Assembly (NCBI GenBank): GCA_016194725.1
Contig: JACQAW010000131.1
Span: forward strand, 1-17,633
Direction of reading: 5' to 3'
From: Deltaproteobacteria bacterium
GTDB taxonomy: Bacteria; Bdellovibrionota; UBA1018; UBA923
Length of the DNA stretch: 17,633 nucleotides
The position numbers and the translations under genes were made by a program. A model generated the notes under the pieces. That model did not search any database. It worked only from the letters and a program-made list of their open reading frames with translations, and was not told the origin of the DNA. This document shows positions 6,968 through 13,151 of this stretch, in pieces; the first letter of the stretch is position 1; each line of letters begins with the position of its first letter.

Positions 6968-7378
6968 ATGCAGGACCTGGTAAAGGGAAGCAGATTCGAG
7001 CCACTCGTAAAGCCAGCGATAACCCGCGAGCAGCTGGAGCTTTATGCCGAAGCCAGCGGCGACAAAAATCCGATTCACCTTGATGACGACGTTGCGAAGA
7101 AAACCGGCCTGCCCGGAGTCATCGCGCACGGCATGCTGACCATGGCCTTCTTTGGCGAATTCCTGCACCAGGCGCTGGCGGCGCAGGGTTCGGGGCGGGT
7201 CGAAGAGCTAAGCTGCCGCTTCAAGGCGATGGCATTTCCTGGTGATGTCATTACGATCAATGGTCACGTCAGGACGGTAGATTCGACCTATGTTGAATGT
7301 GATCTTGAGGCACGCAATCAAAAAGGCGACCTTACCGCCATTGGGCACGCTACACTGAGCGTCCTCACCTTGACTTAG
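6968..7378 (+). CDS. MaoC family (R)-specific hydratase/dehydratase (HadB-like subunit)
   Basis: Single hot-dog domain enzyme of 136 residues. It has the hydratase-2 signature YAEASGDKNPIHLDDD, with the catalytic Asp32 and His37 in the D-x4-H spacing seen in PhaJ and HadB. This is followed by GLPGVIAHGMLTMAF, the substrate-tunnel helix. The family hydrates trans-2-enoyl-CoA/ACP to (R)-3-hydroxyacyl thioesters or runs the reverse dehydration. ATG 6968 has GAGAGG at 6954-6959 upstream. Together with the preceding subunit it likely forms a heteromer used in fatty acid, polyketide or PHA-type metabolism. Its 3' end overlaps the convergent permease gene by 14 bases, leaving no room for a dedicated terminator between the two transcription units. 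Confidence 0.88.
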   Translation: MQDLVKGSRFEPLVKPAITREQLELYAEASGDKNPIHLDDDVAKKTGLPGVIAHGMLTMAFFGEFLHQALAAQGSGRVEELSCRFKAMAFPGDVITINGHVRTVDSTYVECDLEARNQKGDLTAIGHATLSVLTLT

Positions 7379-8198
7379 GATCTAGCCAATCCCGCAAGCC
7401 GTCGCCAACGAACTGAAACGAAAGCATCGTCAAAAAGAGCACGATGCCCGGAAAGAAAATGAGGTGCGGATAACTGCGCATACCACGCCAGCCCTCGTTG
7501 GCAAGCGTGCCCCAGCTGGAATTAGGTGGCTGCAGCCCAAGCCCGATGAAGCTCAGAAAACTTTCACCCATGATATTCGTGGGAATTTGAAAGGTCAGTG
7601 CCACGATTACCGGTCCCCACAGCAATGGCATGATGTGCCGCCAAAGAATTCGAGTGCTGCTGACGCCCACGGCGCGCGCGGCTTCGATATGGAGCATCTC
7701 TTTAACCTGAAGCACCTGGCCTCGCACCAGCCGCGCCAGATTCACCCAACCCACGAACGCAAGAGCCAACACGATGCCCAGCAGACCCTGACCAATCATT
7801 ACCATTAATAAAATCGCGAAGAGCAACGACGGAAAAATGTAAAACATGTCCACGATTCGCATCATGACTTCGTCGGTCCAGCCGCCGGCGTAACCCGATA
7901 CCGCGCCATAGATCATTCCGAAGAAAACGCTCACCAGCGCGGTAATGATTCCCACCGACATGCTGGCCCGGGCGCCATAGACGATACGGCTGAACAGGTC
8001 GCGGCCCAGCGAGTCTGTTCCCATGATGTAATTCCAGGACGGGCCCATCAGATGCTGGGCGATATTTTGCTCTTCGAAGGAATGACGGGTGATGAGTGGG
8101 GCAAAAACCGCGCATAGAGCGACAAACACCAGAAAGGCGCCCGACACCACCGCGGGCCGATTTTTCAAGAATCTTCGAAGGCCTTTGTTTTTCAGCAT
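7365..8198 (-). CDS. ABC peptide-type transporter permease, OppC/DppC-like
   Basis: Inner-membrane permease of a peptide/nickel ABC importer, 277 residues. The N-terminal helix (about residues 18-36) is followed by a periplasmic segment with the OppC signature GTDSLGRDLFSR at 60-71. Several more membrane helices follow. The cytoplasmic EAA loop starts at E172-A173-A174 with G178, and docks the ATPase. The conserved ending FVGDGLRDWLDP is present. It begins six bases after the oppB-like stop; AAGG near the stop may serve as a ribosome site. It is the last gene of the minus-strand run and overlaps the convergent MaoC gene by 14 bases. No OppD/OppF ATPase gene is present in the window. Confidence 0.93.
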   Translation of the reverse strand: MLKNKGLRRFLKNRPAVVSGAFLVFVALCAVFAPLITRHSFEEQNIAQHLMGPSWNYIMGTDSLGRDLFSRIVYGARASMSVGIITALVSVFFGMIYGAVSGYAGGWTDEVMMRIVDMFYIFPSLLFAILLMVMIGQGLLGIVLALAFVGWVNLARLVRGQVLQVKEMLHIEAARAVGVSSTRILWRHIMPLLWGPVIVALTFQIPTNIMGESFLSFIGLGLQPPNSSWGTLANEGWRGMRSYPHLIFFPGIVLFLTMLSFQFVGDGLRDWLDPKSR

Positions 8199-8204
8199 CG
8201 CGCC

Positions 8205-9125
8205 TTACCCTACCCGCATCCGCGGGTCGATCCAGGCATAGGTCAGATCGACGAGCAGGTTGGCGGCTATGACGATCACGCCGTACACCATGGTAACGCC
8301 CATGATCAGCGGGTAGTCGCGATCGGTTACCGCGCTGATGAAATGCTTGCCCAGCCCCGGAATCGCGAAGAAAAACTCGACGACGAACGAACCGGTAATC
8401 ACCGCGGCAACCAGCGGGCCCGTCAACGTGACCACGGGAACCAGGGCATTCTTGAGCGCGTGTTTGAAAAGCACTGAGCCCATTCCCAGGCCTTTGGCCT
8501 GAGCCGTGCGCACGTAGTCGGTGGCCAGCGCCTCAAGCATGCTGGCGCGGGTAAGTCGCGCAATCAACGCCAGCGGACGCACAGCCAGCGTAATCACGGG
8601 TAGAATCGCGGACCGCCAGTCTTCCCACAGCGCGGGTGGCAGCCAACCCAGGTGCACGCTGAAGACGAGCACCAGAATACTGGCTACCAGAAAGTTGGGC
8701 AGCGATACGCCCGCCATCGCCCAAAACATGGCTGAAAAATCGAGCCAGGAATTTTTCTTGTACGCCGACAGCACGCCCACCGGAATTCCGACGGCAATGG
8801 CAAAAACGATGGCATAAAAACCCAGCTCGGCCGAAACAGGAAGAGCGTCGCCAATGATGTCATTTACCGTGCGGCCGCCCAGGTAGCGATAGCTGGGGCC
8901 GAAATCGCCGCGTGAAAGGTCGCCCAGATAACGCCCGTACTGTTTCCAGACCGGCTCGTTGAAGTGGTATTTCGCTTCGAGGTTCGCCTTGATTTCAGGG
9001 GGTAACGCCTTTTCCTCGTCAAACGGGCCCCCGGGAACGACTTTCATGATGAAAAAAGTCAGCGTCATGAGCGCCAAGAGCGTTGGTACCGCACTCAGCA
9101 ATCTTTTGGCGACGACTTTGATCAT
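8205..9125 (-). CDS. ABC peptide-type transporter permease, OppB/DppB-like
   Basis: Inner-membrane permease of 306 residues, partner of the OppC-like protein downstream. The start ATG 9125 gives MIKVVAKRLLSAVPTLLALM, the typical OppB N-terminus with a membrane helix at about 9-30. The reading frame is open further upstream, but the extra 32 codons overlap the DUF429 gene and are charged and unlike the family. A soluble stretch with FGPSYRYLGGRTVNDII, more membrane helices and the cytoplasmic EAA-type loop (about 204-230, DYVRTAQAKG...NALVP) follow. The C-terminal YAWIDPRMRV is a family hallmark. ATGA at 9122-9125 couples it to the DUF429 stop. Confidence 0.93.
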   Translation of the reverse strand: MIKVVAKRLLSAVPTLLALMTLTFFIMKVVPGGPFDEEKALPPEIKANLEAKYHFNEPVWKQYGRYLGDLSRGDFGPSYRYLGGRTVNDIIGDALPVSAELGFYAIVFAIAVGIPVGVLSAYKKNSWLDFSAMFWAMAGVSLPNFLVASILVLVFSVHLGWLPPALWEDWRSAILPVITLAVRPLALIARLTRASMLEALATDYVRTAQAKGLGMGSVLFKHALKNALVPVVTLTGPLVAAVITGSFVVEFFFAIPGLGKHFISAVTDRDYPLIMGVTMVYGVIVIAANLLVDLTYAWIDPRMRVG

Positions 9126-10024
9126 AGCTCGGGAATCTGTACCCAGCCCGAGTCGAGGGGAACGTCGGACTTGAATTTGACCACCTGATTCAGGTCGCTT
9201 TGCATGGCAACCCAGGCGCAAAGAAAGGAGTCGAAGGCATCCATATTGGTTACGAACTTCTTCAGATCGCGCTCATAGATGAAAATATTGGATTTCTCGA
9301 CCAATCGATCGATGATGCGTTGGCGCACGTGTGCACCCCGCTCGATGTGGCGATAATCGAGCACCTCGCGCTTGCTGAGCTTCAGCGGTTTTTGCAGATA
9401 GAACAGCGAAAGTTTGGGCCAAACCTCGACAAGATTGAGCTCGCCGAAATGCCTTTTGAGATAATTCATGCGCACGGCCTGCGGCGCCAGGTTCGCGCCC
9501 ATGGTTTCATCCTGAAAAAGATTGTGCTCCGGATGCTTGTACCGAAAATACAGATCGACGGGCCGCTGGCTGTACGGCGTAAAATGCTTGAGCTTGGAGT
9601 TCTTGCTCTTCTGCTTCAGATACTGCTGACGCATCCATTTTACCTCAGGCCGCTTGCACTTGTCATAGCCCTGGCAGGCGGCTTCGCAGCCCAGCAGACA
9701 GGGCGGCAGGCTCAAGGGCGCATCGACCCCCATGATGCGAACGCCATTTTCGCCGCTGTTCGAAAGCTCTTTCGAGACCTCCGACATCTCATCGACCAGC
9801 TCGATCAGCACCTGGTCCGACGTTTGCTCACCTTCCGGGCCGATGGACTCGAAGATGTCGACCACGAACGATTTTTCCTGCTTCCGGTAATAGTCGATGA
9901 CGGTCAGGCAGGTGTGGTCGGACTTCGCCCCGCCAACGCTAAGACCCAGGTAACGGGCTACCGCCTGTTCCTGCTCGTGCTTGTGCGCGTCGCGTTCGGA
10001 AAACCGTTCGCCACATCTAGCCAT
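9122..10024 (-). CDS. DUF429 family protein (predicted RNase H-like fold) with a cysteine cluster
   Basis: 300-residue cytosolic protein that I place in DUF429. It has an N-terminal strand YLGLSVGGAKSD (25-36), the family motif GVDAPLSLP (99-107) and the C-terminal helix FDSFLCAWVAM (264-274). DUF429 members are predicted, not shown, to have RNase H-like nuclease folds. Two points are odd. The first strand, which commonly carries an Asp (G-[IV]-D), reads GLS here. Just after GVDAPLSLP lie C109, C113, C117 and C123 (C-x3-C-x3-C-x5-C), followed by the basic segment 124-147; this could bind zinc or an Fe-S cluster. It overlaps the GHMP kinase stop by eight bases and the oppB-like start by four. 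Its role in this operon is unknown. The family call is by motif memory only. Confidence 0.7.
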   Translation of the reverse strand: MARCGERFSERDAHKHEQEQAVARYLGLSVGGAKSDHTCLTVIDYYRKQEKSFVVDIFESIGPEGEQTSDQVLIELVDEMSEVSKELSNSGENGVRIMGVDAPLSLPPCLLGCEAACQGYDKCKRPEVKWMRQQYLKQKSKNSKLKHFTPYSQRPVDLYFRYKHPEHNLFQDETMGANLAPQAVRMNYLKRHFGELNLVEVWPKLSLFYLQKPLKLSKREVLDYRHIERGAHVRQRIIDRLVEKSNIFIYERDLKKFVTNMDAFDSFLCAWVAMQSDLNQVVKFKSDVPLDSGWVQIPEL

Positions 10025-11075
10025 TCACTACGCAACCCGCTTCGGAGACCTTGAAATCGATCACCTGCACGCCATCGGCGCGCAGGGCTGCCGTGATGTT
10101 CCGTTTCTTGTCTTCGGGGCTGACAATGATAAAACAGCCACCACCACCAGCGCCGCAAACTTTGGCGGCTGTTGCACCCAGCCCTTTGGCCTTTTCGATG
10201 ATAGTCAGCATATAAGGCGTCGCGATCGTCGGTGCCAGCTTCTGGCGCGCCTGCCATTCCAGCTCAATTCCGTCCGTGAGCAATTCGAACGACTGGCGGC
10301 CCAATGCTTCCTCCACCCGGCTGGTGGCCTTTACGATGCTCTGAAAAGCCGAATTTATCGTCTTGTCGCCGTCGATGAAGCCTTTGTAGACGGCCCAGTT
10401 GTTGATGCCCGAGCTGCGTGACTGTCCCGTGTAAACGAGAATCACGTGTTTTTCGATGAACTCGGACTGCTTGTGAAAAACCTTGCGATGCATGCGCCCG
10501 GCTTCCATGCGAATGGCCTGGACTCCGCCGTGAAGCGCCGACCAGTAATCCTGCACGCCGGCGGGAACGTCGATTACCGTGGTTTCCAGATCGCGTGCGA
10601 GCGGAATGATTTCGTCGTCGGAATAGTTCGCCAGCGTGAGCTTGCGCAGAGCCATGCAGAGCGCGATGTTCAATGCGCTCGAGCCGCCCAGGCCGGCACC
10701 GGCCGGCGAGGCGCAGCTGGTGAGCACTTTTAGAGGCGCGGCTTTGCGCCAGAACGCGAAAAAGTGACGGGTTACCTTTGCATGCAGCCAAAGCGCGGGC
10801 GGCAGCGCGGTTGCCTTATAGCCACCTTCGAACGCCTCGAGCAGCTCGCCGTAGGATTTGAAAGAATGCCCGATGGCGCGGTCGTCGCTGCGAAATTCAA
10901 TCGCGGGCGTGCTGCCGATTTTACTCTCGGTGCCCACTTCAAGGGCCACCTCGGCGTACTGGTCAATCGCGCAGTTGATCGTCGCTGTATTTTCGAAAAA
11001 CAGGTACAGGGGCCAAAGGTCCAGCGTCCCGCCTGCCAGGTCAATGCGGGCGGGTGCCTTTGCCTTAATGTTCAT
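10017..11075 (-). CDS. GHMP superfamily small-molecule kinase
   Basis: ATP-dependent kinase of the galactokinase/homoserine/mevalonate/phosphomevalonate superfamily, 352 residues. All three motifs are present. Motif 1, APARIDLAGGTLD (7-19), is the N-terminal strand. Motif 2, SPAGAGLGGSSA (123-134), is the phosphate-binding loop. Motif 3, KVCGAGGGGCF (306-315 region), is near the C-terminus. DVPAGVQDYW (169-178) supplies the probable catalytic Asp. The layout resembles sugar kinases such as the heptose-7-phosphate kinase HddA more than mevalonate kinases, but no other heptose gene is nearby, so I leave the substrate open. It starts within the last 11 bases of hpt and ends eight bases inside the DUF429 gene, so the three are co-translated. 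Confidence 0.88.
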   Translation of the reverse strand: MNIKAKAPARIDLAGGTLDLWPLYLFFENTATINCAIDQYAEVALEVGTESKIGSTPAIEFRSDDRAIGHSFKSYGELLEAFEGGYKATALPPALWLHAKVTRHFFAFWRKAAPLKVLTSCASPAGAGLGGSSALNIALCMALRKLTLANYSDDEIIPLARDLETTVIDVPAGVQDYWSALHGGVQAIRMEAGRMHRKVFHKQSEFIEKHVILVYTGQSRSSGINNWAVYKGFIDGDKTINSAFQSIVKATSRVEEALGRQSFELLTDGIELEWQARQKLAPTIATPYMLTIIEKAKGLGATAAKVCGAGGGGCFIIVSPEDKKRNITAALRADGVQVIDFKVSEAGCVVNG

Positions 11076-11598
11076 TCTCTACGATTCCGATATAGGGCAG
11101 CTGGCGAAAACGGCCGGCGTGATCCAGCCCATAGCCGACAACAAATTCCTTGCCCAGCTTGAAGCCAACATAGTCGATCTCGACGTCACATTTGAGAGAT
11201 TCCGGCTTTACGAGCATGGAGCAGATTTTGAGGCTGGCGGGTTTGCGCGCCTTGAGATTATTGACCAGATACTGCATGGTCAGCCCCGTGTCGACGATGT
11301 CTTCGACGATGATGACATGCTTGCCGTTGAGCGGCTCGGTCATGTCGAGGGTCATTTTGACTTCGCCGCTGGAAGCGGTCTTGTTGCCATAGCTGGACAC
11401 GCCCATGAACTCGCAGCTGATCGGCAAATCAATCTGGCGAATCAGGTCGGCGAAAAAGATGAAAGAGCCTTTCAGCACGCAAATCACGGTGAGCTCTTTA
11501 CCGCGATAATCGAACGTGATTTCAGTGGCAAGGTCCTGAATACGCTGTTTGATCTTCGATTCGGGAATGAGCACGCGGGGCAGGGTCAGTCCGGTCAT
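11065..11598 (-). CDS. hpt: Hypoxanthine phosphoribosyltransferase
   Basis: Purine salvage enzyme that converts hypoxanthine (often also guanine) and PRPP to IMP/GMP. It has 177 residues, typical for bacterial Hpt. Recognised elements are the LKGS cis-peptide loop (42-45), the SSYG flexible-loop start (68-71), the PRPP-binding motif VIIVEDIVDTGLT (95-107) and the purine-binding FVVGYGLD (152-159). The start at 11598 is preferred to an ATG five codons upstream: GGAGA (plus-strand 11604-11608) sits five bases before it, and MTGLTLPRVL fits the family. It lies 16 bases after the UPRT-like gene and overlaps the GHMP kinase start by 11 bases. Confidence 0.95.
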   Translation of the reverse strand: MTGLTLPRVLIPESKIKQRIQDLATEITFDYRGKELTVICVLKGSFIFFADLIRQIDLPISCEFMGVSSYGNKTASSGEVKMTLDMTEPLNGKHVIIVEDIVDTGLTMQYLVNNLKARKPASLKICSMLVKPESLKCDVEIDYVGFKLGKEFVVGYGLDHAGRFRQLPYIGIVENEH

Positions 11599-11614
11599 AA
11601 AAATCTCCATCAAG
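11599..11614 (-). promoter_or_regulatory. Spacer with ribosome binding site for hpt
   Basis: This 16-base gap between the UPRT-like stop and the hpt start contains GGAGA on the minus strand (plus coordinates 11604-11608), five bases from ATG 11598. It decides the start codon. Confidence 0.7.
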
Positions 11615-12430
11615 TCAAACGAACGAGTTGTTCAAAATCTCACCGAACCCGCCACCACCGGGCACGATGTACTGCTTGTCATTCAGGCCACGCTCGCGAT
11701 CCCAGTGGGTACCGGGCTTCGTATCGAAAACGTCGGCCGGTGAAAGCCCTCTGTCCAGCCTGACCGCATATATGATGAGGTCGGGATGAGCCTTGGTCAC
11801 TTTCCTCAGATATTCTGGCGTCACTATCAGGTGGACCGCAATATATTTTTTTGCCGGCCCGGCGATCTCGTTCTTGTAAATATTGAGCGCCGACACCAGG
11901 GTTCCGCCCGTGGCTCCCATGGGGTCGGGCATCAGCACAATGGCGTCCTTGATCGGCCCGCCAATCTTATGTCCAGATACGTTGGTGCCCACGACTTTGT
12001 TGCTGTCGTCAGTGGCCCGATTGATTGAAATATGGTCCTGGCGCACCTTTACGGGATTCAAAACATAATTCAGCGCGTTGTAGCAGATATGAGAAGGAAA
12101 CGTGCCTGCTCGCGCCAAATTCACGGATACGGCCGACTGTTCGGAGTCGATCAGCTCGCCCTCGAATACCCCTTCTTTCGGGTGCGAATCACCCATGCGG
12201 GTCGGCATGGCCACCCGCTTGCGCGGAAACTCGTTGTTCATGATGATGTTGACGAGGTTGGCATAAAGCGCGTCGACCAGCTGATTGATGGTCGGCTGAA
12301 AGGTGCGTGGACTGCAAAGCTGAGCCAGGTGCGACAGCAGAAACGGATTTGAAAGAATATGAACGTTTTTCGGATAGTGGTGTTCCAGCTCGGATAAATT
12401 GTAATTCACGGAACGATAGGCCGAATCCAT
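11615..12430 (-). CDS. Divergent uracil phosphoribosyltransferase-like protein
   Basis: Type I phosphoribosyltransferase of 271 residues, longer than usual bacterial Upp (about 208). The C-terminal two thirds match UPRT: CYNALNYVL (116-124), the PRPP loop DPMGATGGTL (169-178), and a C-terminal YIVPGGGGFGE (254-264). In Upp the last motif reads YIVPGLGDAGDR and binds uracil. Here the Gly-Asp-x-Gly-Asp loop has lost its aspartates, so uracil specificity is uncertain. The N-terminal half is extended and contains an insert at about 65-115. ATG 12430 is used, five bases after the tdk stop; the longer open frame upstream overlaps tdk and looks unlike coding sequence. The position between tdk and hpt supports a nucleobase salvage role. 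Confidence 0.82.
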   Translation of the reverse strand: MDSAYRSVNYNLSELEHHYPKNVHILSNPFLLSHLAQLCSPRTFQPTINQLVDALYANLVNIIMNNEFPRKRVAMPTRMGDSHPKEGVFEGELIDSEQSAVSVNLARAGTFPSHICYNALNYVLNPVKVRQDHISINRATDDSNKVVGTNVSGHKIGGPIKDAIVLMPDPMGATGGTLVSALNIYKNEIAGPAKKYIAVHLIVTPEYLRKVTKAHPDLIIYAVRLDRGLSPADVFDTKPGTHWDRERGLNDKQYIVPGGGGFGEILNNSFV

Positions 12431-12435
12431 ACCAC

Positions 12436-13050
12436 TCAACTTTCTTGCGTGCTTTTTGCGGAATCGAAATTCAATACGCCCTGGGGCGTGTCGTTGACGT
12501 CGTGACAAAAACGGCACCGTGCCTCGTACATCTCTTTGCTGCCCACCTCGATTCGCTCGGCGCTCGTAATGAGACGCTGGGTACGGCTGGCCGGGCCGCC
12601 GCAGGACAGGCAAATCGCGCTCAGCTTGGTGACGTATTCCGCCACGGCCAGCAGGCGTGGCATGGGTTCAAACGGCATTCCGCGATAGTCCATGTCCAGG
12701 CCGGCCAGAATCACGCGCACGCCGCGATTGGCCAGCTTCTGACAAACTTCAACCAACGACTCGTCGAAAAACTGTGCTTCGTCGATGCCGACCACGCGCG
12801 TGTTGTCGTCGACCTTTTCAAGAATTTGCCAGGGCTTGTCGACCGGAAGCGAAAGGATACGCGAGGAGTCGTGGCTCATGACGTGATCTTTGGAGTACCG
12901 ATCGTCAATTACGGGCTTAAAGCACTGCACCTTCAAGCGGCCAATCTGGGCTCGTTTGAGACGGCGAATCAGCTCCTCGGTCTTGCCGCTGAACATGCTT
13001 CCACAAACGACTTCAATCCAGCCAGCGTGCCGAGGAATCACGGTCATCAT
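12436..13050 (-). CDS. tdk: Thymidine kinase
   Basis: Type II thymidine kinase, which phosphorylates thymidine or deoxyuridine with ATP for pyrimidine salvage. It has 204 residues, the standard length. The P-loop GSMFSGKT is at 17-24. The DEAQFF motif holds the catalytic Glu91. LAGLDMDYRGMPFEPM is the family's conserved stretch. The zinc ribbon uses C147, C150, C179 and C182. The ATG at 13050 is followed directly by a second ATG; AGGGGG about eight bases upstream can serve as the ribosome site. It is the first gene after the 101-base gap and likely heads a salvage operon (tdk, UPRT-like, hpt). Confidence 0.96.
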   Translation of the reverse strand: MMTVIPRHAGWIEVVCGSMFSGKTEELIRRLKRAQIGRLKVQCFKPVIDDRYSKDHVMSHDSSRILSLPVDKPWQILEKVDDNTRVVGIDEAQFFDESLVEVCQKLANRGVRVILAGLDMDYRGMPFEPMPRLLAVAEYVTKLSAICLSCGGPASRTQRLITSAERIEVGSKEMYEARCRFCHDVNDTPQGVLNFDSAKSTQES

Positions 13051-13151
13051 CGATGCTTGCCCCCTGTGTAAAAGACATCGGATATACCAAATTCCTAGTG
13101 GAAAGGCTAATGGACCGCACCGATCTTTTACAGTTTGGGTTCAAATTGGGC
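13051..13151 (-). promoter_or_regulatory. Intergenic gap with a possible promoter for the tdk operon
   Basis: This is the longest non-coding stretch in the window. On the minus strand an extended -10-like element, TGG-TATATC (plus coordinates 13081-13089), lies about 30 bases before the tdk start. The -35 region is poor; TTAGCC at plus 13105-13110, with 18-base spacing, is the best I see. I find no convincing terminator hairpin with a T run for the upstream peptidase gene, so read-through from that gene is also possible. Confidence 0.3.

Noticed and set aside
7365..7378. Bidirectional terminator between the converging transcription units
   Set aside because: The genes overlap here and I see no stem-loop with T runs near either stop.
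9126..9221. Longer OppB-like protein with 32 extra N-terminal residues
   Set aside because: The extension is charged, lies inside the DUF429 gene, and would place non-family sequence before the first membrane helix; ATG 9125 with the ATGA overlap fits better.
9200..10054. 284-codon plus-strand open frame opposite the DUF429 gene
   Set aside because: No recognisable motif; the opposite strand encodes a protein with family motifs and coupled overlaps to both neighbours.
10858..11763. 301-codon plus-strand open frame spanning the GHMP kinase start, hpt and the UPRT-like end
   Set aside because: Crosses three genuine genes on the other strand and resembles no protein family.
13051..13151. Small gene or RNA in the gap between the peptidase and tdk
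   Set aside because: No start with a ribosome site, no stable hairpin and no family signature; at most a weak promoter.
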